Below, in pieces: positions 1 to 9,308 of a stretch of DNA of 64,000 bases. The notes below the pieces were generated by a model. That model was not told the DNA's origin. It did not search any database and was given only the letters and a program-made list of their open reading frames with translations. Origin of the DNA: Methanobrevibacter sp. (lineage in GTDB: Archaea > Methanobacteriota > Methanobacteria > Methanobacteriales > Methanobacteriaceae); the NCBI GenBank assembly GCA_017459665.1, contig JAFUCN010000069.1, positions 27,229-91,228 of the forward strand, read 5' to 3'. Position numbers and translations under genes: made by a program. How positions within the stretch are numbered: position 1 is the stretch's first letter; every line of letters begins with the position of its first letter.

Positions 1-2
1 AA

Positions 3-782
3 GGAAAACCTGCAGGTGGAGGTAGTTCAAAGCAAGAAAGAATGAAGCAAGTTCTAAAAAAGCTGTTTGATGTTCAAGAAGAGTTAGATAATAATCCTGA
101 CAAAACAAAAATTAAAGAATTAAAATCTCTTGAAGAAAAATATACTAAAGAAGCTAAACAACTTGAAAAAGAAATTGAGTTAGAAGAGACGTCTAAATTA
201 GAAGAAAAATTTGAAGTAAAGAAAGATAAGAAAAGTTTTTCTGAAATTCAATCTACTTTTGAAAAACTTAAAAAACAGGCGAATTGGACGAAAGAAGAAG
301 TGGGAATAGCTGGGTCTTATTTTGGGGGTTCTAATTATCAAGACATTCAAGAATATATGAGAGGCGGAGAAGATTTTACATTGAGTAATGGACACAAAGC
401 GTCTGAAGCTGCTGAAGTTCTAAAAAGAAAGATTGAATCCTCTTCTTTACCTGAAAATGTGACTTTATATAGAGCAATCACAATTAGAAATGATAGAATT
501 CAGAGAGTCGAAAATAATCAATTCTCATCACCTGTATTTCAGTCAACTTCTCTTAATGAAATGAATGCAATTGAAGTTGCTATGGGTTATATGGCAGACG
601 AATCATTCGCTGAGTTCAATGAAGTTGCTTTATTGAAAATTAACGCCAAGAAGGGCAGTAAAGGTATTGCATCTTATACTCCAGGTGAATATGAAGTAGT
701 TCTGCCTCCTGATTCAGTGTTTAAGATAAAGGGTAAGAAAAATATGATTTCTCATATAGAATACGAGGTAGATTATGAATAG
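3..782 (+). CDS. Tagged ADP-ribosyltransferase effector (5' end outside window)
   Basis: The frame is open from base 3, so the gene starts before the window. The first visible residues, GKPAGGGSS, match the end of the glycine-rich tag found in the neighbouring effectors. A charged, coiled-coil-like helical stretch follows (about 60 residues). The C-terminal half is an R-S-E ADP-ribosyltransferase: LYRAI (Arg), FQSTS (Ser-Thr-Ser) and GEYEVVLPPDS (E-x-E), counted at about residues 143, 168 and 217 from the Met at 42. This family moves ADP-ribose from NAD+ onto a target protein. The Met at 42 has no good ribosome binding site and is probably internal. The next gene starts inside the last 8 bases. 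Domain call is firm; target unknown. Confidence 0.8.
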   Translation, partial: GKPAGGGSSKQERMKQVLKKLFDVQEELDNNPDKTKIKELKSLEEKYTKEAKQLEKEIELEETSKLEEKFEVKKDKKSFSEIQSTFEKLKKQANWTKEEVGIAGSYFGGSNYQDIQEYMRGGEDFTLSNGHKASEAAEVLKRKIESSSLPENVTLYRAITIRNDRIQRVENNQFSSPVFQSTSLNEMNAIEVAMGYMADESFAEFNEVALLKINAKKGSKGIASYTPGEYEVVLPPDSVFKIKGKKNMISHIEYEVDYE

Positions 783-2805
783 ATTTCTTTTAGAAGATAG
801 AGACATTGTTATCTTAGAAAATAAAAAGCAATTTAATGGAGGTCCCGGTAGTGGAAACCACAATCCCGGACAAGGCAGAGGAGTCGGAAAGCCAAACGGC
901 GGCAGTGGTGGTAGAAGTAGTAAAAGTGGTAAGAGTAGTGGTAAAAGTTCAGGAGATTCAACTGTCTTTCGTGTTGGTGATGATATTACTTTTACAAAAG
1001 ATGGCAAAACTTATGAAGGAATGCTTGAATATAAAGATGGTCATTGGTACTTATTAAGAGACAAATCTGAAGGTGGTTTGATGGAAATCACTGTTGACGA
1101 TGTAAGACGCAGCAAACGAGTCAAAACTGCAGCTCAAAAAGAAAAAGAACGAAAACTTGAGCAGCTAGGAGAACAAGGCATCAGACATAAGACACCTAAA
1201 GAACGACAAACACCACGCCAAAGAGAAATTATTCATTCTTTAGATAATATGGGTGTTCTTTCACAAGATATGCAGAAGTGGCTTCTTAATTATGGTGATG
1301 AAGATGTTTTAGGACATATTGAATATGAACTTTCAAGAGCTGAAGCAATGGGTCTTAAGTTGAGTCGTGTTAATCTTGAAAGATTACGAACAGGAAGCTC
1401 AACATGGGGTAAAGCATTTTATAGTGGAAAGTTTGCTTTTGTAGGACAAATGCTTGATGGTAATCCTATGAAAATTCAACAAATAGAAAAAGATTCTAAC
1501 AAGTTCCATGTAGAGGATTCAGTTAAAGCTGTCGTCAAACATGAAATTGGACATTTAATTTCTTACCAAATTGGCCGACAATTTACAACTCGTTCATTTA
1601 GTGATGAATTTAAGACAAATACATATTGCAATCATCTTATCAGTAATGTAGCTGGAAAAGATTTCTGGGATTTAACAGAAAACGAAATTTCTCGTTATGG
1701 TATGAAAAATGTTAGAGAGTGTATTGCAGAAAGCTGGTCAAATCCAGATTATTCTGAATTCACAAAAAAGATTGCAACTCAAATGGAGAAAGATTTAGAC
1801 GATACACGAGATTTACAAGCATTTAATATACTACCTCGTCAACAAGAAGAAGATGAAGATGAACTTTGTTCTGGTTATGGACCTGAATTTGAAGAAGGTG
1901 TGACTATTGAAGTAGAAACTGAAGATAGAAAAGAAAGACTAAATTATCTAAAGCTTCAACTTAATGGCGGGAAAAATAGCGGTAATCATAATCCCGGACA
2001 AGGTAGAGGAATTGGAAAACCCGGTGGACATGCTTCATTAAAAACGCTTACTGCAACTAAGACTTTTGAAGACAATGTCAGAAAAACATCTCGTTATATG
2101 TCGAATCCTGAAAGATTTTATGCAATTGCAGAAAGTTTGAATTATACAGGAACACCTAAGATGGTGTCATCTGAAGAATTTGAAACACTTAAAAATTCTG
2201 AAGATTATATTCCCATGTTTAGAGGGTTTAGAGAAGATAAGACTATTGGAATTACAGCTGTTGAAGCAGTTGAAGACTTTGTATACGGAGATTATTACGC
2301 TGGAAACGGTCAAAGTAGGTTTGGAGATGGGATTTATCTAGCAACTGAAGAAGGTTATGCAACTCATTATTCAGACTCAGTTGACCCAAATGATTATGAT
2401 TCTGCTCCTGCAGTTCTTAAAATGCTAGTTCCTAAGGGAAAATACATAGAGATTCAAGAAAATGGTCAATTTAGAAATATCAAAGACCAAGAAGCTTTTG
2501 AAAACTTTCGTTTTGAAAATTCAAAAAAATATGATAACTTAGGACGACAGCTTCAAAAACAAGCTGGAGAACTCTTCAAGCAGGGAAAAACCTCTGAAGG
2601 TGAAGAACTTTATACTCAAATGGAACAAGCAAATGATATGGCAAATGCTTACTCTGATTTAAAGTATGCACAAACAGAATACGCAATGATTCAGGGATAT
2701 GATGGTGTCCACTGGGATGCACCTCAAGATGGACAAGCTCTTAAAGAAGAATACATCATCTTTGATAGAAGTTCAATGATTGTTCAGAAACCTGATTTCT
2801 TGTAG
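775..2805 (+). CDS. Two-effector protein: tag, HExxH zincin-like domain, tag, ART domain
   Basis: A 676-residue protein with two copies of the tag. Copy 1 (about residues 20-45) contains GGPGSGNHNPGQGRGVGKP and is followed by a low-complexity Ser/Gly/Lys linker. A domain at about 150-370 has HEIGH (about residue 256) and a downstream ECIAES (about 315), as in gluzincin-like metallopeptidases. Copy 2 of the tag lies at about 394-418. It precedes an ART-like domain of the type FRGF...GDGIYLAT...YATHYS...GYDGV...EEYIIFD, close to PARP-like phage ARTs. The layout tag-effector-tag-effector suggests a polyprotein separated at the tags (inference). Starts 8 bases inside the previous gene, so translation is probably coupled. 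Confidence 0.75.
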   Translation: MNRFLLEDRDIVILENKKQFNGGPGSGNHNPGQGRGVGKPNGGSGGRSSKSGKSSGKSSGDSTVFRVGDDITFTKDGKTYEGMLEYKDGHWYLLRDKSEGGLMEITVDDVRRSKRVKTAAQKEKERKLEQLGEQGIRHKTPKERQTPRQREIIHSLDNMGVLSQDMQKWLLNYGDEDVLGHIEYELSRAEAMGLKLSRVNLERLRTGSSTWGKAFYSGKFAFVGQMLDGNPMKIQQIEKDSNKFHVEDSVKAVVKHEIGHLISYQIGRQFTTRSFSDEFKTNTYCNHLISNVAGKDFWDLTENEISRYGMKNVRECIAESWSNPDYSEFTKKIATQMEKDLDDTRDLQAFNILPRQQEEDEDELCSGYGPEFEEGVTIEVETEDRKERLNYLKLQLNGGKNSGNHNPGQGRGIGKPGGHASLKTLTATKTFEDNVRKTSRYMSNPERFYAIAESLNYTGTPKMVSSEEFETLKNSEDYIPMFRGFREDKTIGITAVEAVEDFVYGDYYAGNGQSRFGDGIYLATEEGYATHYSDSVDPNDYDSAPAVLKMLVPKGKYIEIQENGQFRNIKDQEAFENFRFENSKKYDNLGRQLQKQAGELFKQGKTSEGEELYTQMEQANDMANAYSDLKYAQTEYAMIQGYDGVHWDAPQDGQALKEEYIIFDRSSMIVQKPDFL

Positions 2806-2834
2806 TTTACTTTTCTCCTTGTTTGATTTATAAT
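2806..2834 (+). promoter_or_regulatory. Sigma70-type promoter
   Basis: TTTACT at 2806-2811, a 17-base spacer, then TATAAT at 2829-2834, followed by an AAAGGAGG ribosome binding site before the ATG at 2853. It gives the small-gene block 2853-6408 a start of its own, separate from the effector genes. Confidence 0.7.
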
Positions 2835-2852
2835 TATCTAAAAGGAGGAATT

Positions 2853-3263
2853 ATGAACTTATTTCGAATTTGGGATTCCAGGAATAATGAATGGCTAGGT
2901 GAGTCAGATGAAAATTGTCTAACTTACTACGGCTTTCATTTATTTGGAGAATGCACACTTTTTCAGCAGATTCCCTATGAAGACATTCAGTACTTAGTTG
3001 TTGAAGAAGGAATTCGACGAAAAGATATCAACGACAAAGAGATTTATGTTGGAGATATTGTAGAATTTGAAGACTATCAATCTACCAATGGATTAGTTCA
3101 TGTTGGTGAGATTTTTTATGACCCTAAGATTTCAGCTTATCAAATTAGAGAGATTTCCCAAGATTGTCATGTGCTAATCCATGATTTACGTGACAATCAA
3201 CGGGGAAATTACAAAGTTATCGGAAACATTCATAAAGGAGTAGAAGATGGACTTCAAATATAA
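2853..3263 (+). CDS. YopX-family protein
   Basis: 136 residues from ATG 2853, chosen because AAAGGAGG lies 5 bases upstream; the Met at 2823 has no such site. The protein has the YopX pattern: an N-terminal FRIWDSRNNEW segment, KDINDKEIYVGDIVEF in the middle and NYKVIGNIHKG at the end. YopX proteins are common small phage proteins of unknown function that form ring-like oligomers. First gene of the promoter-driven block; its end overlaps the next gene by 17 bases. Confidence 0.75.
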   Translation: MNLFRIWDSRNNEWLGESDENCLTYYGFHLFGECTLFQQIPYEDIQYLVVEEGIRRKDINDKEIYVGDIVEFEDYQSTNGLVHVGEIFYDPKISAYQIREISQDCHVLIHDLRDNQRGNYKVIGNIHKGVEDGLQI

Positions 3264-3600
3264 TTGGTCTAAAGAAGAAATTAAAGAGAGCAAGGCACTT
3301 TTACATAATACGCATTTTGCTATAGTAGATGAAGACTTTGAGAACATGCTTATTTCTGCTCTTAGATATGCACTTGGAAGACAAACTTACATTACAAGTA
3401 CAACAGCAATTTATATTACACACTTTTTAGAAGATTTTTCAGACAGAGCTTTAGTTGTTCTCAAAAAAGACCTTGAATACTATGAGAATCGTAGGGGAGA
3501 AGGACTAATTTACGATGATGAAGAATGTGACCATATTCATTGGGTTGCTTTGTTAAATAAAATTAACGAGGAGCTAGACAAACGTGGAATTAACGCCTGA
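3247..3600 (+). CDS. Hypothetical protein
   Basis: 117 residues, not recognised. ATG 3247 follows AAAGGAGTAGAAG and lies inside the previous gene. The end overlaps the next gene by 17 bases, so it belongs to a tightly packed operon. Soluble, acidic, mainly helical by composition. Confidence 0.6.
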   Translation: MDFKYNWSKEEIKESKALLHNTHFAIVDEDFENMLISALRYALGRQTYITSTTAIYITHFLEDFSDRALVVLKKDLEYYENRRGEGLIYDDEECDHIHWVALLNKINEELDKRGINA

Positions 3601-3769
3601 AGAAATCTTAATGCTTATTAAAGCTTGTGACATAGAAAATGTTGCTTATCTTACAAGCTGGCAATTAAATGATTGTGAAGCAGATAGAATACGATTTGAA
3701 AATCATCAAAAGATTCAAAAAATTAAACTAAGGCTACAGGAGGAATATGACAAAACAGTCAAGCTTTGA
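3584..3769 (+). CDS. Small hypothetical protein (GTG start)
   Basis: 61 residues starting at GTG 3584, with GAGGAG a few bases upstream and start and end overlapping both neighbours. Begins MELTPEEILMLIKACD. No recognisable domain; probably an all-helical small protein. Confidence 0.5.
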   Translation: MELTPEEILMLIKACDIENVAYLTSWQLNDCEADRIRFENHQKIQKIKLRLQEEYDKTVKL

Positions 3770-4427
3770 AGAAACGTATCACCACATTGAAGCACCGACA
3801 ATTTCAGATGATGAGTTTGGAAAACAATTCAAGAAAAGAAAGCTCACTATTCCAACTCAATTTACAGGCCCAGAAGTTTGGAGAAGTGAAGAACTTTATT
3901 ATCTACGAAACGATGATTGGACATTTAAACGAAAAATAGACGGAGAAAACATTCGAGTAAAATGGGATGGAAATGAAGTTTTATGGAATGGGAAAACCGA
4001 TAAGTTCGTTTGCAATTCTGAATTCACTGACTATATGAACTCTACATTTTTAGAAGAAATCTTTGAAGAAAAATTCGGAAGAGAAAAAACAGTTCTCCTA
4101 TTTATGGAAAGAATGGGAAAGAAAGTTCAAACAAATGAACTTAACTTAGATAATGTCGAAGTTGTTTTATTCGATGTTAAGATTGGAGAAACTTGGTTAG
4201 AAGAAGAAAACATTAAAGAAATTGCAACATATTTCGGAATTAAAACAGTTTACGATTTTATGCCAGACCCAAATCATCACGATAGACTTCTCGCTTTAAT
4301 TGAACGAATGAGTCAAGGAGAATTCAAAGATTGGGAAGGAATTGTTGCTCAACCTCAAGTGGGACTTAGAGATAGACGAGGAAAAAGATTGATTGTTAAA
4401 ATTAAAAATAAGGACTACTTACGATGA
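3747..4427 (+). CDS. RNA ligase (Rnl2/DNA-ligase superfamily)
   Basis: 226 residues with the covalent nucleotidyltransferase motifs in order. Motif I is KIDGEN (catalytic Lys about residue 64, which takes AMP), followed by VLFDVKIG (motif III region), WEGIVAQP (motif IV) and LIVKIKNKDY (motif V, K-x-K). This matches small T4 Rnl2-like RNA ligases, which seal 3'-OH/5'-phosphate RNA ends; in T4 this counters host tRNA-cleaving nucleases. With several tRNAs in this genome, repair of tRNA breaks is plausible (inference). ATG 3747 follows CAGGAGG. Ends in ATGA, coupled to the next gene. Confidence 0.75.
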   Translation: MTKQSSFEETYHHIEAPTISDDEFGKQFKKRKLTIPTQFTGPEVWRSEELYYLRNDDWTFKRKIDGENIRVKWDGNEVLWNGKTDKFVCNSEFTDYMNSTFLEEIFEEKFGREKTVLLFMERMGKKVQTNELNLDNVEVVLFDVKIGETWLEEENIKEIATYFGIKTVYDFMPDPNHHDRLLALIERMSQGEFKDWEGIVAQPQVGLRDRRGKRLIVKIKNKDYLR

Positions 4428-4927
4428 ATGAACAAGAAAGAACTGATATTGAAAGAGCAATTGGTTTAGTCTTAGATAAAAAAGATTATTATAGAAGTTT
4501 ACTCGATCCTGATTTTACAGATAACTTTGATGAGTTTATTCAACGTATTAGTAAAATTAAAGATAAGCTCGTTTTTGAATCAAATAGGTTTTACGATACT
4601 CTTTTAGCAGCTTTAGAAAAAATTGAATCTCAACTAAGTGTAGTTATGTGGAACATCAACCAACGCGATTATGAAAACGACAACCCGTTCAGGAACACAG
4701 GCAATATTGAAGGATTCAAAAATAATGTTTTTGAAGTTCATGCATATTATTGGGGTGATGATGAAGAACTGATACATAGACCTAACTTCCAATGGAGAAA
4801 TGTCAAGATTAGTTGGTATAAGCATGTTGGACGAGGATTGTTCGTAATTGAAGGTGAACTTACAGAAAAGACAATCTCAATTATGCTTGAAGAATGTTTG
4901 GAGAGTCTTAGAAAAATTGATGATTAG
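4424..4927 (+). CDS. Hypothetical protein
   Basis: 167 residues, coupled to the RNA ligase by an ATGA overlap. Soluble, rich in Asp, Asn and aromatic residues, no recognised domain. Last gene before a promoter at 4930. Confidence 0.6.
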   Translation: MNEQERTDIERAIGLVLDKKDYYRSLLDPDFTDNFDEFIQRISKIKDKLVFESNRFYDTLLAALEKIESQLSVVMWNINQRDYENDNPFRNTGNIEGFKNNVFEVHAYYWGDDEELIHRPNFQWRNVKISWYKHVGRGLFVIEGELTEKTISIMLEECLESLRKIDD

Positions 4928-4929
4928 TA

Positions 4930-4958
4930 TTTACTTTTAGTATTTAGTAGTTTATAAT
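4930..4958 (+). promoter_or_regulatory. Sigma70-type promoter
   Basis: TTTACT 4930-4935, 17 bases, TATAAT 4953-4958, then AAGGAGG before ATG 4977. The best-formed member of the promoter set in this window. Confidence 0.75.
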
Positions 4959-4976
4959 TAAACTATAAGGAGGAAT

Positions 4977-5270
4977 ATGAATACGAAAATTACAGCAGGA
5001 GAGATAGAATCATTATATCTTTTTGCAAAAATACATGATTGTTTTATTACACGACATAGAGTAGATTGGCCAGATAGAGAAACATTGCAAAAACTATCAG
5101 ATAAACTAGGAGAAACAATTGAGGTGCATCCACAAGTTACTAGTCTTGATATGTGCGACTTAGTTTTGACACTTGGACAGATTACTTTGTTCAAAACTCT
5201 TTCTGAAGCTCATGAATGTTTTGAGCTACATCAAAGAGGAGAAAATATAATGCAAGAAACTGCTTTTTAG
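4977..5270 (+). CDS. Hypothetical protein
   Basis: 97 residues, first gene after the 4930 promoter with a strong AAGGAGG site. Not recognised. Confidence 0.6.
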   Translation: MNTKITAGEIESLYLFAKIHDCFITRHRVDWPDRETLQKLSDKLGETIEVHPQVTSLDMCDLVLTLGQITLFKTLSEAHECFELHQRGENIMQETAF

Positions 5271-5277
5271 GAGGCAT

Positions 5278-5658
5278 ATGAAGAACATCTTAAGTGAGCT
5301 AAGCAGAAAACGAAAAGAACGACAATTTAAGAAAAAAGTTCTAAAAGAAATCAATTGGACTCCAAAAGACATGACAGAGACAATCAATCACGGTTGGAAC
5401 TTAGATAGCTCAATAGCAATAGTTGTCTACTATAGCACGAAAAGAATGATTGAGTTTGGATGTAGCTATCCTCCCGAATGCACACCAGAAGAGTGGAAAG
5501 AGATTTTACAACAAATCAATGAGGGAATGAAAATATATTTAGAAGATAAGTGGTTTTTTGATTTTATTGATAATAAGAAAGCATATGAAGAAAAGAAACA
5601 AAAAGTTGACAAAGCTTTAGAGTTAATAAAAGAATGGTTTTATACATTATGGGATTAG
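5278..5658 (+). CDS. Hypothetical protein
   Basis: 126 residues, ATG preceded by AGGAGGCAT. Basic N-terminus (SRKRKERQFKKK) then a mixed helical body with several Trp. Not recognised. Its end overlaps the next gene. Confidence 0.6.
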   Translation: MKNILSELSRKRKERQFKKKVLKEINWTPKDMTETINHGWNLDSSIAIVVYYSTKRMIEFGCSYPPECTPEEWKEILQQINEGMKIYLEDKWFFDFIDNKKAYEEKKQKVDKALELIKEWFYTLWD

Positions 5659-6074
5659 AAAAAGTTTCGAGAATTGATATTGTATTTGAAAATTGTGAAG
5701 AGTTGTCTTTTAATCCTAAAGACGTAACAATTCAGTTTGAGTTATCTAAGTTCTTTCATTATAATGGTTTATCTTCAACAGGAATCAGAAATGTAGTTTT
5801 AACAATTAAAAAGTCAGCGAAAAATAAAAGTAAACAACTTTGGCAACTTTCTTGGCAAAAACGAATCAAAATTCCTGACATCACAGCGATTTATTTTGAT
5901 GAATTTAGATTCTATATTGAAGATTGGCCAGATGAAGAAGAGTATGTCAATCCAAACCAACATGTTTACGAAAACGAAAATGAGATTAAAATTATCATCT
6001 CTAATTCAAAGAGATTTATTAGAAAAAATGCTCCCAGAATGACGAGAGTATATGCAGGAGCTTTTGTAAACTAA
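5649..6074 (+). CDS. Hypothetical protein
   Basis: 141 residues from ATG 5649 (MGLEKVSRID); an in-frame Met at 5634 is possible and neither has a strong ribosome binding site. The beta-rich first half and a central FRFYIEDWPDEEEY segment are visible, but no family is recognised. Confidence 0.5.
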   Translation: MGLEKVSRIDIVFENCEELSFNPKDVTIQFELSKFFHYNGLSSTGIRNVVLTIKKSAKNKSKQLWQLSWQKRIKIPDITAIYFDEFRFYIEDWPDEEEYVNPNQHVYENENEIKIIISNSKRFIRKNAPRMTRVYAGAFVN

Positions 6075-6090
6075 CTAGGTTATAGATAAT

Positions 6091-6408
6091 ATGTCAAGAG
6101 GAAGACGACACTTAACAAAACGACAATATGAAACAAAACAAAAAAGGAAAAGTAACTCTAGACACTCAGAAACATCTGACAATAGAGTTATCTGTTTAAA
6201 GACAGGAAGAGCAAAATATCTTTATCCGACTCTTAAGAAAGCTCTTTTAGCTTGTAAGTATTCAGAAGACCCACAACGTCCTTATTATTGTAAACAATGC
6301 ATGGGATTTCATACAACGAGTGAAACAAAAGAAGAGTATTACGACAAGTTAGAACATCAACTCCGAACAACAGTAGAAAAAACAGAAAAACAGTTCAAAC
6401 TTCGATAA
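6091..6408 (+). CDS. Small basic protein with C-x2-C zinc-knuckle-like end
   Basis: 105 residues, strongly basic N-terminus (RGRRHLTKRQYETKQKRK), then YYCKQCMGFHTTS. The YYCxxCxGxHxTS pattern is common in small phage zinc-ribbon proteins of unknown role that may bind nucleic acid. Start lacks a clear AGGAGG. Confidence 0.55.
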   Translation: MSRGRRHLTKRQYETKQKRKSNSRHSETSDNRVICLKTGRAKYLYPTLKKALLACKYSEDPQRPYYCKQCMGFHTTSETKEEYYDKLEHQLRTTVEKTEKQFKLR

Positions 6409-6423
6409 AAAGCTCAATTGTGA

Positions 6424-6436
6424 TACAATTATCTTA
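6424..6436 (+). promoter_or_regulatory. -10 element placed for leaderless transcription
   Basis: TACAAT at 6424-6429 is followed by six bases and then ATG 6436 with no ribosome binding site, so the transcript would start at or next to the start codon. Six other genes here have the same 6-base spacing. Confidence 0.5.
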
Positions 6437-7737
6437 TGATTACAAGACTTGTTAAGCTGAATTCTCTTCTTTTACAGCTCAATGGTGGCAAGAATTCAGG
6501 AAATCACAATCCGGGACAAGGCAGAGGTGTAGGCAAGCCAAATGGAGGAACATATATTCCCATTATGGTCAAAGACATTTCAACAGTGCAAAAACGTCTT
6601 TCACAAGCACTAAAGAAAGAAGACATTGACTTATCACCAGAAGAAATTAAAGATGATTCAAGTCGCATTTATTCAGAGATTTTTAGAACTACACACCTTG
6701 ACAAATCTTATGCAGAAGTACAAAAAGAAATTTGTGAAAAATACGGCTATGACCCAGATAAAGACTTTGATGAAATCATGGAAACGAATGAGTATCGTGA
6801 ATTTCAAGAAGCTCGTGATAAAAAAGCATCACAAAGAAAAACAGCTCTTTTAACAGAAGCGGGTTTTCCACAAGTTGATGTTGATGCTTACTACTTAGAA
6901 AAAGATTCATACGAACAATTAAAAGATGACATTGAAACTGGAAAGTTTGCAAATCCAAAAGAAAAACCTGATTTCAAACGAAGAACTGATGAAACGTTAA
7001 GCTTTAATCCAATTTATTCTTATCCTTGTTTTCAAACGCGAGGATACAGCATTTCTACGGGAAAATTAAGTCTTGAAAGTGACAATCACACTTTAACAGA
7101 AGATGATTTTGTTCCGAGTGAATGGAATAAACTCATGAGCAATGGACTCGTAAAGATTGACACTAATGTTTATAAGAAAGCAATTGAACAAGCAGTTAAA
7201 TCAGACAAAAATGCAGTTCATTCTGCAATATTTCCAAGTTTAGATAGGCCAGAAGAACGTGCTCTTAAAGAGTATAATTTAGCAAGTGCTGTTAACTCTG
7301 ATTTACGAGCTGGAAAAACTACAAAAGCTTCTACTTTGATTCAGTCAGCAATAAATAAATCATGTACTGAAAGTCAAACTGTTTATCGAGGACTCCGTGG
7401 TGAATTTGCAGAGAAAGTTAAATCTTTGAAAAAAGGAGATACCATTACTGATAAGGGGTTTATGTCTACATCTTACAATCTCGGAACGGGAGACGGAAAA
7501 GAAGGGGCTTCACAATTTGGAGATACAATTCTTCAAATTAAAACAAAATCTGGCTTCGGGCAAGGAATTGATATGACGCCTTTTGTAGGTGACAGCCGTT
7601 TTTATTCAGAATCAGAATTTTTGCTTCAATCAGGAACAACTCTCAAATTTACTGGAGAATCAACTGTAGAACGTTGGACGAATAAAGACTATGAAGAAAA
7701 AGAAAAAGTTAAAGTTTTGAACTTCGAGGTAGTATGA
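6436..7737 (+). CDS. Tagged ADP-ribosyltransferase effector
   Basis: 433 residues. The tag sits near the N-terminus (about residues 15-39: LNGGKNSGNHNPGQGRGVGK). A helical domain of about 250 residues follows, then a complete R-S-E ART domain: VYRGL (about 316), KGFMSTS (about 342) and SESEFLLQSGT with E-x-E (about 392). All three catalytic motifs are intact, so it should be an active mono-ADP-ribosyltransferase of the VIP2/C3-like fold. The next gene starts inside its ATGA stop. Confidence 0.82.
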   Translation: MITRLVKLNSLLLQLNGGKNSGNHNPGQGRGVGKPNGGTYIPIMVKDISTVQKRLSQALKKEDIDLSPEEIKDDSSRIYSEIFRTTHLDKSYAEVQKEICEKYGYDPDKDFDEIMETNEYREFQEARDKKASQRKTALLTEAGFPQVDVDAYYLEKDSYEQLKDDIETGKFANPKEKPDFKRRTDETLSFNPIYSYPCFQTRGYSISTGKLSLESDNHTLTEDDFVPSEWNKLMSNGLVKIDTNVYKKAIEQAVKSDKNAVHSAIFPSLDRPEERALKEYNLASAVNSDLRAGKTTKASTLIQSAINKSCTESQTVYRGLRGEFAEKVKSLKKGDTITDKGFMSTSYNLGTGDGKEGASQFGDTILQIKTKSGFGQGIDMTPFVGDSRFYSESEFLLQSGTTLKFTGESTVERWTNKDYEEKEKVKVLNFEVV

Positions 7738-9308
7738 ATATACTTTTTGAACCACAAGAAAATACACCTAAACTTAATCCAGATTCTTTTTATAATAAGG
7801 TTATTGTTGAATCGATTTTAGAAAAATGGAATGCTTTAGATGAACTTAAAGCTGATAGAACTCAGCGTTTAAACTTTTTAAGTTTGAAGCTTAATGGAGG
7901 CAAAAACTCTGGTAATCATAATCCAGGTCAAGGTAGAGGTGTAGGTAAACCTAATGGAGGTTCGTCTCTTAAAAACTATGGAAAAAATGATTCAAAGATT
8001 AGAGAACTTAGAAAAAGTTTAGCTGAGAAAAAAGATACTGTTGCTTGGTATAGAGGAGAAACTGGTACTAGCTTTGAAATGGGCGAAGTAGAAAGAAAAA
8101 CAGTTAAAGAAGAAGTTGAAGAAGCTATCAACATGATTCAAACATATAAAGAAGCAATAAAGTCGGTTCCTGATGCAGCTGAAAAACTCAAATCTGCAAT
8201 GGAAACTGAAGAACATCGTCTTGATTCTCTCATTAAACGAATAAATGAAGATTCTGATACAACTATTACGCGAGATAATGTTTTAGAAGAAATTGACAAT
8301 GTTGTTAGTAAGGTTGAGAAAGATTACAACGACGCTTATAAAGAATTGTATGAGCTTAGAAAAAATCCTTATCAAACAATCGATATTTCAGAGCAATACC
8401 GAGGAATTCAGCCGAGTGGAAAGAATATCACTTCAGAATCAGAAAGGTTAAAAATTAGTAGAGAGACAATTGGTGACTTCGATTCAGGTATCGCTTCAGA
8501 ATGGTTGCAAGGTGAAACTTATGAAGTTAAAAGTGATATACGAAAAGAAATTGAAAAATCACAAAAGCTAAGAGATGCTATGCTATCTCAAATGTATTAT
8601 GAGTCAGATAGCAAAATGCCTTATAAAGAATGGCTAGAAACACCGGTTACACTTAAACGACAACAAAACACAGACATTCCACGAGACACTGACACTTTTC
8701 TTTCTTTCAGTCAAGCTAAAGACTGGAACGGAGAAAATACAAATGATACTGTATTTCCAGCTGACATCATTACTGTAAAAGTTAAACCTAAAGATACATT
8801 CGGAACTATTCCTGTCTATGAAGGAGAAGCATATGCGGAAAGAGAAGTTTTAGTGCCGTCAGAAGTTTTTCTAAAATCACTCAATTTAGATGTGCAATCT
8901 ACTAAACGTCAAAATAGAATTCAGATTCTATCGTTAAAGTTTAACGGTGGAAAGAATAGTGGAAACCATAACCCAGGACAGGGTAGGGGTGTCGGCAAGC
9001 CTGGAAGTGGTTATACAGGAGTAAGTTTGTTTGAATCAAAAATAGAAAATAAATTATCTGAATTTAATAAGCTTTCTTTGGAAGAAAAAGCAAACTTTAT
9101 TAACAAAGCTCTTGAGTCAACTACTATTGACGATATTCCTAGTGAATTGAAAGAAAACAATAGCGATTTTCAAGTTATCAGTCTGGCTTTAGGAAACAAT
9201 AAAAAACCATCTGTCTTATCAGAAAAAGATTTTGATGAAAAATATGCAAATTTAGAAAAATGTATAGAGTGGTTAATGGTAATAATGATATTTCAGCAAA
9301 ATCAATGA
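7734..9308 (+). CDS. Tagged double effector, 5' part (ART domain, second tag, then frameshift)
   Basis: 524 residues as read. Tag 1 lies at about residues 51-76. It is followed by a long domain with WYRGE (about 104), FLSFS (about 322) and AYAEREVLVPS (E-x-E, about 367), that is R-S-E ART motifs. Tag 2 lies at about 402-425 and opens a second domain. At the A5 run 9256-9260 the sensible reading moves to the -1 frame (ORF 9260-9712). In this frame only a meaningless tail remains before TGA at 9306-9308. One more A would join the two frames as ...YANLEKMYRVVNG.... I read this as one two-effector protein split by a homopolymer indel or by -1 slippage. Confidence 0.72.
   Translation: MNILFEPQENTPKLNPDSFYNKVIVESILEKWNALDELKADRTQRLNFLSLKLNGGKNSGNHNPGQGRGVGKPNGGSSLKNYGKNDSKIRELRKSLAEKKDTVAWYRGETGTSFEMGEVERKTVKEEVEEAINMIQTYKEAIKSVPDAAEKLKSAMETEEHRLDSLIKRINEDSDTTITRDNVLEEIDNVVSKVEKDYNDAYKELYELRKNPYQTIDISEQYRGIQPSGKNITSESERLKISRETIGDFDSGIASEWLQGETYEVKSDIRKEIEKSQKLRDAMLSQMYYESDSKMPYKEWLETPVTLKRQQNTDIPRDTDTFLSFSQAKDWNGENTNDTVFPADIITVKVKPKDTFGTIPVYEGEAYAEREVLVPSEVFLKSLNLDVQSTKRQNRIQILSLKFNGGKNSGNHNPGQGRGVGKPGSGYTGVSLFESKIENKLSEFNKLSLEEKANFINKALESTTIDDIPSELKENNSDFQVISLALGNNKKPSVLSEKDFDEKYANLEKCIEWLMVIMIFQQNQ

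Noticed and set aside
198..395. Leftward frames inside effector genes (for example 198-395, 714-1007, 8019-8216)
   Set aside because: Phe/Ser/Leu/Pro-rich mirror frames of Lys/Glu/Gly-rich coding sequence.
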